From: JASHVB01 sp963780805
GTDB lineage: Bacteria > Pseudomonadota > Alphaproteobacteria > Acetobacterales > Acetobacteraceae
Length of the DNA stretch: 64,000 nucleotides
Reading direction: 5' to 3'
Assembly: GCA_963780805.1 (NCBI GenBank)
Contig: CAWADP010000012.1
Location: forward strand, 234,477-298,476
Part shown: positions 35,776-44,524 of the stretch, in pieces
Numbering within the stretch: position 1 is the stretch's first letter
Layout of the letters: the number at the start of each line of letters is the position of its first letter
Translations under genes and position numbers: made by a program
The notes under the pieces: model-generated
The model's database searches: none
Seen by the model: only the letters and a program-made list of their open reading frames with translations
Told to the model about the DNA's origin: nothing

Positions 35776-36851
35776 CGTCCTGCACGCACGATCTCTGCCG
35801 CAAGCCGATCCAGCGGCAGTATCTTGTCGGCCGCGCCCAGGGCGATCGCCTCCTTCGGCATGCCGAACACCACCGAGCTGGCCTCGTCCTGCGCCACCGT
35901 CAGCGCGCCGACCTGCTTCATCTCCAGCAGCCCGTGCGCGCCGTCGTCGCCCATGCCGGTCATGATGATGCCGACGCCGTTGGCGCCAACGCTGTGCGCC
36001 GCGGAGCGGAACAACACGTCGACCGACGGGCGATGGCGCGACACCAGCGGCCCGTCCTTCACCGTCACGTAGTACCGCGCGCCGCTGCGTTGCAGCAGCA
36101 TGTGGCGATTGCCCGGCGCGATCAGCGCCCGCCCGCGCAGCACCGCGTCGCCGTCGGCGGCCTCCTTCACCTCCATCTCGCACAGCCCGTCAAGCCGGCG
36201 CGCAAACGCCTCGGTGAACTTCTCGGGCATATGCTGCACGATAACGATGCCGGGGCTCGCCACCGGCAGCGCCTCCAAAACCACGCGCAGCGATTCGGTG
36301 CCGCCGGTGGAGGCGCCTATGCACACCACGCGTTCCGTGGTGCGCGCCATCGCCTGGCTGCGCGTCGGCGGCGGCAGCATCACGTCGGCACTGAGCTTGG
36401 CGGTCGGCACGGCGGTGAGAGACCGGGCCACCGGCAGCCGCTGCAATCGGGCGTGTGCCGCCGCCTTCACCGCCTCGCAGATGCGCGTGCGCGATTCGGT
36501 CAGGAACTCCGCCGTGCCCAACCGAGGCTTCAGGATCACGTCCACCGCGCCGGCTTCCAGTGCCTGCATCAGCGTTTCCGAGCCTTGTTCGGTCAGCGAG
36601 GAGCACATCACCACCGGGATCGGCCGCTGCGCCATCAGCTTGCGCAGGAAGGTGATGCCGTCCATGCGCGGCATCTCGACATCCAGCGTGATTACGTCGG
36701 GCACTTCGGCCTGGATGCGCCGCGCGGCAACGAACGGGTCCGCCGCGGTGCCGATCACCGTGATCCCAGGGTCGCTCGACAGCACGTCGGACAATGTCTG
36801 CCGCACCACAGCCGAATCATCGACGATCAGCACCCGCACCGTCGGCTTCAT
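35772..36851 (-). CDS. cheB: Chemotaxis response regulator protein-glutamate methylesterase CheB
   Basis: This 359-residue protein has a receiver domain (VLIVDDSAVVRQ, phospho-acceptor D57 in ITLDVEMP, K in ILKPR) and a C-terminal methylesterase domain with catalytic serine in CIGASTGGTES, His in VIVQHMPE and Asp in MTGMGDDGAHG. Phosphorylated by CheA, it removes methyl groups from chemoreceptors. The start at 36851 is set by the ATGA overlap with cheR; the frame is open to 36962 inside cheR. Confidence 0.93.
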   Translation of the reverse strand: MKPTVRVLIVDDSAVVRQTLSDVLSSDPGITVIGTAADPFVAARRIQAEVPDVITLDVEMPRMDGITFLRKLMAQRPIPVVMCSSLTEQGSETLMQALEAGAVDVILKPRLGTAEFLTESRTRICEAVKAAAHARLQRLPVARSLTAVPTAKLSADVMLPPPTRSQAMARTTERVVCIGASTGGTESLRVVLEALPVASPGIVIVQHMPEKFTEAFARRLDGLCEMEVKEAADGDAVLRGRALIAPGNRHMLLQRSGARYYVTVKDGPLVSRHRPSVDVLFRSAAHSVGANGVGIIMTGMGDDGAHGLLEMKQVGALTVAQDEASSVVFGMPKEAIALGAADKILPLDRLAAEIVRAGR

Positions 36852-37708
36852 AACGGGCGCCGCAGCACGGTGTTGGCGACGGAGCGCAACGGCAACGCCA
36901 TGCCGGCGAGCGATTCCGAATGCCCCAGGAACAGGAAACCACCCGGCCGTAAGTGCTGGCACAGCCGCTCCAGCACAGCGCGCTGCGTTGGCTTGTCAAA
37001 GTAGATCAGCACGTTGCGGCAGAAGATGACGTCGAAGTCGCGATCCACCGGATAGTCTGCGTCCATCAGGTTCAGCCGCCCGAACGTCATCCAGCCGCGC
37101 AGCTCCTGCGCGATGCGCACCAGCCGCCGTGACCGGTCGCGGCTGCGCAGCAGATAGCGATGGCGCAGATCGGGCGGCACCGGCGCGACCATCGCCTCCG
37201 GGTAGATCGCGCGCTGCGCTGTTGCCAGCACTTCTGTCGACAGATCGGTGCCCAGGATGGCGATGCGCTGGCCGGGGTTTTGCTGTCGCCACTCGGCGAG
37301 CACCATCGCCAGCGTATAGGGCTCGGCGCCGGTGGAGCACGCCGCGCTCCACAATTTCACCTGCGCCTGCGGACCGGCATGGCGATCCGCCAGCAGCGTC
37401 GGCAGCACTTGCCGCACCAGGATGCGGAAATGCTCCGGCTCGCGGAAGAAGTCGGTCTTGTTGGTGGTCACCGCATCGATCAGATGCACCGTCTCCGACT
37501 GCAGCCCATGTTCATCGAAGAGCATCTGGCAGTAATCGGCGAGGCTGGCGGCGCCGGTGTGGCGCGCGCGATGCCGCAGGCGGCCTTCCAGCATGGTGAT
37601 CTTGGACGGCGGCATTTTGATGCCGCTGTAGTCCTCGATGAACGCCGCCAGCCGGCGGAAATCCGACTGCTTCAGGCGATCGATCGGAGCAGTGGCGAGA
37701 CCGGACAT
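36848..37708 (-). CDS. cheR: Chemotaxis protein methyltransferase CheR
   Basis: This 286-residue SAM-dependent methyltransferase methylates glutamates of chemoreceptors. It has the N-terminal helical domain (FIEDYSGIKMPPSKITMLEG), the TNKTDFFREP motif, the SAM-binding strand LWSAACSTGAEPYTLAM, FDVIFCRNVLIYFD and a final GHSES. It overlaps the upstream receptor remnant and downstream cheB by ATGA. Confidence 0.93.
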   Translation of the reverse strand: MSGLATAPIDRLKQSDFRRLAAFIEDYSGIKMPPSKITMLEGRLRHRARHTGAASLADYCQMLFDEHGLQSETVHLIDAVTTNKTDFFREPEHFRILVRQVLPTLLADRHAGPQAQVKLWSAACSTGAEPYTLAMVLAEWRQQNPGQRIAILGTDLSTEVLATAQRAIYPEAMVAPVPPDLRHRYLLRSRDRSRRLVRIAQELRGWMTFGRLNLMDADYPVDRDFDVIFCRNVLIYFDKPTQRAVLERLCQHLRPGGFLFLGHSESLAGMALPLRSVANTVLRRPL

Positions 37709-38133
37709 CAGTAATGCACGAAGTCGCGGTCATGCTCGTCCACCGATGCGCCGGAGAGATCGAGCGTGACGCCGTGCGAATCAGGCACGACATGCCCATT
37801 GGCCTTGCGCCGCGGCGAAGATGCGACCCGGCTGGCCGCCGTCGGCGTCGCGGCCCGCATCACGACGGCCGGGGGCGGCGGCGCGTGGCGGTGTTCCCCG
37901 GTGCGGAAATGCGCAATGCTGGCCTGCAATTGCTCCGCCTGTGCCGCCAGCTCCTGCGACGTCGCTGACATCTGCTCCGAGTGACCAGATCGAGAGCAGC
38001 GCCCCGTGCCGCGCGGCCATTCGGCTTCACGCCGCTGCCGCGGCGCTGTCCCGATCGCGCGGCCCCGCGACAACACCAGGACCGCCGCGAATGCCAGGAC
38101 AAGATTAAGCTTGATGGTCAGGCGCATGGTCAT
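37708..38133 (-). pseudogene. Methyl-accepting chemotaxis protein reduced by a large internal deletion
   Basis: The 141-residue frame starts like a receptor (MTMRLTIKLNLVLAFAAVLV, one membrane helix). It then jumps to the very end of a signalling domain (SEQMSATSQELAAQAEQLQA) and ends DEHDRDFVHY. The intact receptor upstream has MRFTIKAKLALAFGLIIVLS and SEQMSATSEELAAQAEQLQ with a DKDFVRY end. About 550 residues (second membrane helix, HAMP, most of the MA domain) are therefore missing. The retained DFVHY tail could still tether CheR/CheB. Confidence 0.75.
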
Positions 38134-38636
38134 GCCGCCGTCATGGCGGGCAAGACCTGCGGATCCGCCCCGCGCAACACCGCCACGTCCTCGCGCGAAA
38201 GCAGTCGCGAGAGATCGAAGATCACCACGAAGGTGTCGCCGCGGCGGCCGATGCCCCGGATGTAGTCGCAGCGCCAGGCGGTGCCGATATCGGGCGGCGG
38301 CGCGATGCTGTCGGGATCGAGCGCCGTCACTTCGAACACCCGGTCGGCAATCAGCCCGAGCGACAGAAACCTCCCCTCGACCGGCACGTCGAGCACCAGG
38401 ATGCGTGTATCGGTACCCGCCTCCCGCGGCGACAGCCCGAGTTTCAAACGCAAATCGATCACCGGCACCGCCTGGCCGCGCACGTCGATCAGGCCGGCGA
38501 GGTGCGCCGGCGCCTCCGGGATGCGGAACGGTTGTCGCATGTCGAGAATCTCCCGCACCAGCTCGACCGGCACGGCAAACACCTCATGATCCAGCCCGAG
38601 CGTGACGAACTGGCCGGACTCGCTGTGGGAGTTCAT
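38130..38636 (-). CDS. cheW: Chemotaxis adaptor CheW
   Basis: This 168-residue single CheW domain (FVTLGLDHEVFAVPVELVRE, HLAGLIDVRGQAVPVIDLR, ILVLDVPVEGR) couples receptors to CheA. It is one of two cheW genes in the operon and overlaps the receptor remnant by ATGA. The sequence diverges clearly from the other copy, so they are not a recent duplication. Confidence 0.92.
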   Translation of the reverse strand: MNSHSESGQFVTLGLDHEVFAVPVELVREILDMRQPFRIPEAPAHLAGLIDVRGQAVPVIDLRLKLGLSPREAGTDTRILVLDVPVEGRFLSLGLIADRVFEVTALDPDSIAPPPDIGTAWRCDYIRGIGRRGDTFVVIFDLSRLLSREDVAVLRGADPQVLPAMTAA

Positions 38637-38648
38637 GACGCGATCCCT

Positions 38649-40757
38649 TCAGTACCGCACGAAGTCCTTGTCCTGCCCACCGTCATCGGCCGCGGCCAGT
38701 TCCAGTACGAAGCCATTGCCCGCGTGGGCGTTCGGCCTGGGCCCCGGCGCGCGTTGCTTCGCCGTTGCGGCAGTCGCGTGCCGCGCGGGGGCGTGGCCCT
38801 GCACCACCGCGGCGGCGGGCCGACGCGGCACGGAGTGTGCCACGGCCGGCGCGTGCATCGGCCGCGCCCCGCTCGTCGTTTCGATCCGGAAATACGTAAT
38901 ACTGCTCTGCAATTGCTCGGCCTGCGCGGCGAGCTCCTCCGACGTCGCTGACATCTGTTCCGACGCGCTGGCGTTCTGCTGCGTTACCTGGTCGAGCTGC
39001 TGGATCGCGGTATTGATCTGTCCCGAACCGATATCCTGCTCGCGGCACGCGGCGCTGATCTCCGACACCAGATCGGCGGTCTTCTGGATGTCGGGCACCA
39101 GACGGGTCAGCATCTCGCCGGCCTCCTGCGCCGCCTTCACCGTCTGCCCGGACAACGCGCTGATCTCGGTCGCCGCGGCTTGGCTGCGTTCCGCCAGCTT
39201 GCGCACTTCCGACGCCACCACCGCGAAGCCGCGCCCATGCTCGCCGGCGCGCGCCGCCTCCACCGCCGCGTTCAACGCCAGCAGGTCGGTCTGCCGCGCG
39301 ATCTCCTGCACGATGGTGATCTTTTCGGCGATGGTCTGCATCGCGTTGACAGCGTTGCCCACCGCCTGGCCGCTGACGCCCGCATCCTTCGCCGACTGCC
39401 GCGCGATCTTCTCGGTCTGCGCCGCATTGTCGGCGTTCTGCTTGATGTTCGCCGCCATTTGCTCCATCGACGACGAAGCCTCCTGCCCCGCCGAGGCCTG
39501 CTCGCTGGAGCCTTGCGAAAGCTGCTGCGCGCTGGCGGAGAGTTCCTGGCTGCCGGAGGACACGTTGTCGGAAGCCGCCAACGCGTCGGTCACCACCTGG
39601 CGCAGCCGCATCACCATATCGTTGATGTGGCCGATCAGGTCGCCCACTTCGTCATGCGACGTATGCGTCACGGTCTGCGTCAGGTCGCCACCGGCGACCG
39701 CCTGGGCCAGCGAGCCGGCACGTCCCAGCGCCCGGCTTACCATGAGCGACAACCATACCGCGGCACCGATGCCGATCAGCAGCGCGGCGCCCAGCGCACC
39801 CAGCACCACCGCACGACCGCTTTCATAGGTCGCGCCGGCTGCTATGCGGTCGGCAGCCATCATGTCTGAATTCCGTTGCAGGATCGACGTGAGATCCGCG
39901 TCCGCGGCATCGATCAACTGGCGGCCCTCGCCGATGGAGAGCGTCACCGCGTGCGCATTGGAATTCTCGGCACCGAGCGCAGCCACCTTCTCCGAAACCT
40001 TCAACCAGTCATCGATCCGGGCAGACACATCCGCGACGGCGGCTTGCTCCGAAGCCGGGACAGCGCCGGAGAACTGCTGCCGAAGTTGTGCGAGGCCCTG
40101 ACGTGCCGTGGCAAGTTGATCACCATATTTGTTGGTGGTGGAATCATTTGAGCTGATGACGATGTCTTTTTCCAGCCGTTGCATCTCGTGCAGTCCGTCC
40201 ATCAGCCGGATTGTCGCCAGGACGGCAGGAAGTTGCCCCGCTGACGCCGGGCCGGCGGCGATACGGTTGCGCAGCGTGCGCAACGGCTGCTGCACCTGAT
40301 CGAACCTTTGCTGCGCGTCGGTTTGCGACATTGCCACTGCCTTCGACTGGCTGTCACGTCGCGCCATCGCGCGCACCTTGTCCTGTGACGCAATATATTG
40401 GGTTAGGCTGGCGTTGAACTTGTCGAGGTCTTGCCTGCCCGCCGCCGTAGCGATCGCCCGCAGTTGCTCCTGCAAGGTTTGCATGTCCTGGCGCGCCTTC
40501 AGGATTTCGGCGTCGTACTTATCGAGCAGTTGATCGCCGTCAACGAGCAACATGTTCTTCTCCGCCTTGGCGAGGTCGCTGAATTTTGTTTGCAGCTCTT
40601 GCGTCAGCCGCACCCGTGCGACCGAACCGTCGATCAGCTGGCTCATGCTGGTGTTGAGCGCGCCCAGGTCGCGCACCGCCAGCATGCCAGCCACCGCCGA
40701 CAGCACGATGATCAGGCCGAAAGCGAGAGCCAGTTTTGCCTTGATGGTGAAGCGCAT
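38649..40757 (-). CDS. Methyl-accepting chemotaxis protein
   Basis: This 702-residue membrane chemoreceptor has a first membrane helix at about residues 6-28 and a periplasmic sensor of about 290 residues made of helices (LGALNTSMSQLIDGSV), probably a four-helix-bundle type. A second membrane helix (VVLGALGAALLIGIGAAVWL) is followed by HAMP (TSHDEVGDLIGHINDM) and a full signalling domain with tip DLLALNAAVEAARAG. The C-terminus ends DKDFVRY, an aromatic pentapeptide-like tail suited to binding CheR/CheB. ATG 40757 is preferred because AGGA lies nine bases before it. Confidence 0.93.
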   Translation of the reverse strand: MRFTIKAKLALAFGLIIVLSAVAGMLAVRDLGALNTSMSQLIDGSVARVRLTQELQTKFSDLAKAEKNMLLVDGDQLLDKYDAEILKARQDMQTLQEQLRAIATAAGRQDLDKFNASLTQYIASQDKVRAMARRDSQSKAVAMSQTDAQQRFDQVQQPLRTLRNRIAAGPASAGQLPAVLATIRLMDGLHEMQRLEKDIVISSNDSTTNKYGDQLATARQGLAQLRQQFSGAVPASEQAAVADVSARIDDWLKVSEKVAALGAENSNAHAVTLSIGEGRQLIDAADADLTSILQRNSDMMAADRIAAGATYESGRAVVLGALGAALLIGIGAAVWLSLMVSRALGRAGSLAQAVAGGDLTQTVTHTSHDEVGDLIGHINDMVMRLRQVVTDALAASDNVSSGSQELSASAQQLSQGSSEQASAGQEASSSMEQMAANIKQNADNAAQTEKIARQSAKDAGVSGQAVGNAVNAMQTIAEKITIVQEIARQTDLLALNAAVEAARAGEHGRGFAVVASEVRKLAERSQAAATEISALSGQTVKAAQEAGEMLTRLVPDIQKTADLVSEISAACREQDIGSGQINTAIQQLDQVTQQNASASEQMSATSEELAAQAEQLQSSITYFRIETTSGARPMHAPAVAHSVPRRPAAAVVQGHAPARHATAATAKQRAPGPRPNAHAGNGFVLELAAADDGGQDKDFVRY

Positions 40758-40824
40758 GGCGGTCATTCCTGTTTGCTACAGAGACGGACGGTGGGGATTG
40801 GTTGCGGCGGATCGCAGCTTGAGT

Positions 40825-41331
40825 TCACGCGGCTTCGGCATGCGGCACGGCAGCCGCTGCGGTCCGCATGCGCTTCACCAGCCGCGAGAAGATGCGGCCC
40901 ATGTCGAGCACGGCGACGAAAGCGTCGTTCCGTTTGCCGATGCAGGCGATGAACTCCGCGTCCCAGCGCAGGCCGATGCGTGGCGTCGCCTCCAGTGACG
41001 CTGCGGCCAGTTCGGTGACCTCGTTCACCTTGTCGGCGCGGATGCCGATCGTGGTGGGATCGCCGTCGATCGACACCTCGATCACCACGATGCGCGCATC
41101 GCGCCCCGCTTCCTGCTGTCGCATCGAAAACAGCAGCCGCAGGTCGGCGAGTGGCACGACACGGCCACGCACGTTGATCAGGCCGTCCACCGCATGGTCC
41201 GCCCCTGGTACCGCGGTGATCGGCACCGGATCGAGAATCTCTCGCACCTGGTTGGTTTCTACGGCAAAGCTCTCGCCCTGCAGTTCCAGGATCAGCACCA
41301 CCAGCGGGTGGTCCATAGCATGTGCTGTCAC
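40825..41331 (-). CDS. cheW: Chemotaxis adaptor CheW (second copy)
   Basis: This 168-residue CheW domain (LVVLILELQGESFAVETNQV, GLINVRGRVVPLADLR, IVVIEVSIDGDPTTIGI) lies directly upstream of the chemoreceptor gene in the operon. Confidence 0.92.
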   Translation of the reverse strand: MTAHAMDHPLVVLILELQGESFAVETNQVREILDPVPITAVPGADHAVDGLINVRGRVVPLADLRLLFSMRQQEAGRDARIVVIEVSIDGDPTTIGIRADKVNEVTELAAASLEATPRIGLRWDAEFIACIGKRNDAFVAVLDMGRIFSRLVKRMRTAAAAVPHAEAA

Positions 41332-41371
41332 GCTGGCTGACCTTCAAAATTAGATCTCCCGCTCATCTTGC

Positions 41372-41400
41372 GGGCTTGGGCCGCGAAGCGAACCAAAGCT
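41372..41400. repeat. Dispersed repeat between cheA and cheW
   Basis: The sequence around TTGGGCCGCGAAGCGAACCA matches, in inverse orientation, the loop of the stem-loop at 5442-5468 at about 24 of 27 positions. It sits in the 97-bp gap between cheA and cheW. Confidence 0.6.
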
Positions 41401-41428
41401 GGGGGGAGGAGGAGTTTTTCCTGGATCG

Positions 41429-43404
41429 TCATTCCGCCGCCTGCATCGTTTCGTCGTGCTGCTGGCCGATCTCGACCAGGTGCGCGACTTCCAAAATCAG
41501 CGCGACGGTGCCGTCGCCCAGGATCGTGGCACCGGAGAACGCGGCGACATCGGCATGCAGCTTCGACAGCGACTTGATGACGGTCTGATGGTCCCCGATC
41601 ACCTGATCCACCACCAGCCCCACCCGCTGGTCGGCGGCGGACACGATGACCACCTTCTGGTACGGATCGGGCGGCGTGTGCGTGGCGAAGATCTCGCGCA
41701 GCCGCAGGAACGGCACCAGGCTGCCGCGAATGTTGAGGAAGTTGTGGCCGCGCGAACGCGTATCGTCGGCCGGCGCTCAATTCGACGCATTCCTCGATCG
41801 CCGACAGCGGAATGACGTAGCGGCCCTTGCCCACACGCACCAGCAGGCCATCGATGATAGCGAGTGTCAGTGGCAGGCGCAGCGTGATTTCGGCGCCCTG
41901 GCCGGCCTGGCTGGCAATGTCGATACTGCCGCGCAGGGCGTCGATCGCGCGGCGCACCACGTCCATGCCAACGCCACGCCCGGACACACTGGTCACTTCG
42001 CGGGCGGTGGAGAAGCCGGGCTGCAAGACAAGCTGGAACAATTCGCCGTCGGGCAGCCGCGCACCGGACGCGATCAGTCCTTGCTCTTCGGCGCGCTGCT
42101 GGATGCGCGCGCGGTCCAGGCCAGCGCCGTCGTCGGCGATGCTGATCAGCACCTCGTGCCCGAGATGCCTGGCGGTCAGCACAATGCGGCCCTGGCGCGA
42201 CTTGCCGACAGCCTCGCGCCGTGCCGGCAGTTCCACCCCGTGGTCCGCCGCATTGCGGATCAGGTGGATCAGCGGGTCGGCCAGGCGTTCGATCAGCGTC
42301 TTGTCGAGCTCGGTCTCCTCGCCGGACAGGACGAGCGTCATCTCCTTGCCCAAATCGTGCGCCAGGTCGTGCACCAGCCGGCGGAAGCGGCCGAACAACT
42401 GGCCGATCGGCACCAGGCGCGCGCCCATGGTGGTGTCGCGCAGTTCCAGCGCCAGGCGTTCGATCTCCTCGGAGATCGCCTTCACCTGCCCGTCCGTGCT
42501 GGCGGCGGCGATCTGCTTCAGGCGCGACTGGGCAATGACCAGCTCGCCGACCTGGTCCATCAGGTCGTCCAACCGCTCGGCCGGCACACGAATGCTGCCG
42601 GCGATGCGCGGCGGAACGTCGGGATGGGGGGTGGCGGCTGGCCTGGCGTCCGGCGATGCAGCGGATTTGCCGTCCGCCGGTGCAACCGGTCTGGCCTCCG
42701 CCGGTGCAACGTCGGTCGGTGCCGGCGGGCGATCCGATACCGGTTCCAGATCGAGCTGCATATCGTCGAGCACGAACAGAAAGACTTGCTCGATCGCCGA
42801 ACGCGGCTGGACGGTGGTCAGCGTCACCTCCCAGCCGATGTGGCATTCGCTCGGGTTCAGCGCCTCGAGCGGCGGGATCGTCCGTGGTGTCGGCGACCAC
42901 GGTGCAGGGACCCAGCGCGCGCAACTCGTCCAGCAACAGCAACGGGTTGGTGCCCATCGCCATGGCGTCGCGTGGCAGCCGGAAGCCGAGCCGCCAGGTG
43001 GTGGCGGACGGATGCGGCGGCGCGATAGCGGGGGCGCCAAGCGCGGCTTGCAGGCGATCAAGGATGGCCGCGCCTTCCGCTTCATCGGCGTCGTCGGGTT
43101 GCTCGATCAGCCGGCGGATCTGGTCCTTCGCCGCCAGCGTGACCGCGATCAGCGGCGGGGCGACGGCGACCTCGCCCCTGCGCACGCGATCGAATGCGGT
43201 TTCAACGTGGTGCGTGAAGGCCGCGACGGCGTCGAAGCCAAACATCGCGCCGGACCCCTTGATCGTGTGCAGGGCACGGAACGCCGTGTTCACCAGGTCG
43301 GCATCGTCCGGACGATGCTCCAGGTCGAGCAAGGCTTGCTCGAGCTGATCCAGCAGGTCCGCGGCTTCCTGGCGGTAGGTCTGCGCGGGATCGGTGTGGC
43401 TCAT
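41429..43404 (-). pseudogene. cheA: Chemotaxis histidine kinase CheA, interrupted by two +1 frameshifts
   Basis: All CheA domains can be read across three frames. HPt has phospho-acceptor H46 in RALHTIKGSG. A P2-like segment, a dimerisation helix pair and the kinase core follow (HLIRNAADHGVELP = N box; ISIADDGAGLD = G1; SGRGVGMDVVRRAID = G2). The CheW-like domain ends QQHDETMQAAE. One extra base at about 42879 separates the HPt/P2 front from the kinase. Another at about 41768-41772 separates the kinase from most of the CheW-like domain. The start at 43404 overlaps cheY by ATGA. If the shifts are real the operon lacks a working kinase; if sequencing errors, CheA is about 657 residues. Confidence 0.82.
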
Positions 43405-43769
43405 GTGCCCAGCACCTTGCGCACCACCGCCAGCAACTGGTCCTGCTGGAACGGCTTGGTGATCCAGCCGGTGGCGCCGGCCGCCTTGGCTTCCTGTTTC
43501 ATGTGAGCGGCCGATTCGGTGGTGAGGAAGATGATCGGCATACCGGTGCATTGCGGCAGCCGGCGCAGCTCGCGGATCATCGCGATGCCGTTCATGACCG
43601 GCATGTTGAGGTCGGTCAGCACCATGTCGATGCCGCCGCCGCGCGCCTTGGCCAGCCCCTCGGCGCCGTTGCCCGCCTGCACCACGGCATAGCCGCCGCC
43701 GGTGAGCGTGAGCTTCACCATTTGCAGCACACTTGCTGAGTCATCGACGCTGAGAATGGTCTTGCTCAT
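43401..43769 (-). CDS. cheY: CheY-like response regulator
   Basis: This 122-residue single receiver domain (TILSVDDSASVLQMVK, phospho-acceptor D53 in VLTDLNMPVMNG, T in IIFLTTES, K in WITKPF) is probably the flagellar switch regulator of this operon. It overlaps the STAS gene and cheA by ATGA on both sides. Confidence 0.92.
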   Translation of the reverse strand: MSKTILSVDDSASVLQMVKLTLTGGGYAVVQAGNGAEGLAKARGGGIDMVLTDLNMPVMNGIAMIRELRRLPQCTGMPIIFLTTESAAHMKQEAKAAGATGWITKPFQQDQLLAVVRKVLGT

Positions 43770-44080
43770 GCCTGGCCCGACCAGAATGGATCTGCGGCGC
43801 CAGGCGGCAGGAAGGCCCCCTGCTCCAGTGCGGCAAGCAGCGCACCGTCGGCGGGCGCGGCGAGCGTAAGCTGCTTACCGGCCTGCTGCGCACTGCGCCG
43901 GGCCGCGAGCAGGAGCTGAATGAAGCTGAGGTCGACGCTCGCGGCGGCAGCGCAGTCCACTTGTACCGCGTCGTGGCTTGACATTGCGTCGAGCAAGCTG
44001 GCGCGGATGCCCGCGATCGTGCGGACGGTGAGGGCCCCCTCGAGCACCAACGGCGCCCAAGGCGTTTCCGTGTCGGTCAC
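43766..44080 (-). CDS. STAS-domain protein, first gene of the chemotaxis operon
   Basis: The 104 residues read as a STAS domain: LVLEGALTVRTIAGIRASLL, then VQVDCAAAASVDLSFIQLLL and AARRSAQQAGKQLTLAAPAD. STAS proteins act in phospho-relay or anti-anti-sigma switching; a serine at the phospho-site position lies in the ASVDLS turn. Such proteins head some alphaproteobacterial che operons. GTG 44080, with AGGA nine bases before it, is preferred over the longer frame to 44278. It overlaps cheY by ATGA. Confidence 0.75.
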   Translation of the reverse strand: MTDTETPWAPLVLEGALTVRTIAGIRASLLDAMSSHDAVQVDCAAAASVDLSFIQLLLAARRSAQQAGKQLTLAAPADGALLAALEQGAFLPPGAADPFWSGQA

Positions 44081-44524
44081 GTCAGGAAATCCTGTGTTTG
44101 GCAACGCCGCGGATTGCTGGTCAGCCTTGGTATGACCGCATATGGTTAAGAAACGGTATGCACGGGCGGCTGATGCTGGCGGGCGGCGGCGGCACGTGCG
44201 CTGATTGCCACCCGGGTCAGCCTGGAATGGCGAAATGGCACAGGTTTGAGGACTTCCGCCCCGGTGCGCCTCCGCCATGCAGCGAAACCGAGAACCGGTC
44301 TCTTGTGAGCGCTAACCCGATTGGGCAGGCGAAATAGGTCGCACCCGCAGAGCAGGCCTGATATTCGCCATGCCGTGGCGCGGACGCAGGCGATGCTGTG
44401 TCGTTCCCATGGTCGCTCCAGCCGGGCGTTCGCTCTGTCGCCTAGCTCTGTCGCCTAGCTCTGTCGCATCCCGGCACATCGCAAATTCCCGATTTAGGAA
44501 AGCCGGTCCGTTGCCTCGGGCACC
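44081..44524. other. Gene-free stretch with a 13-bp tandem repeat
   Basis: The unit GCTCTGTCGCCTA occurs at 44432-44444 and 44445-44457, with a partial third copy to 44467. The stretch also holds the promoter region of the chemotaxis operon, though no clear boxes are seen. Confidence 0.55.
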
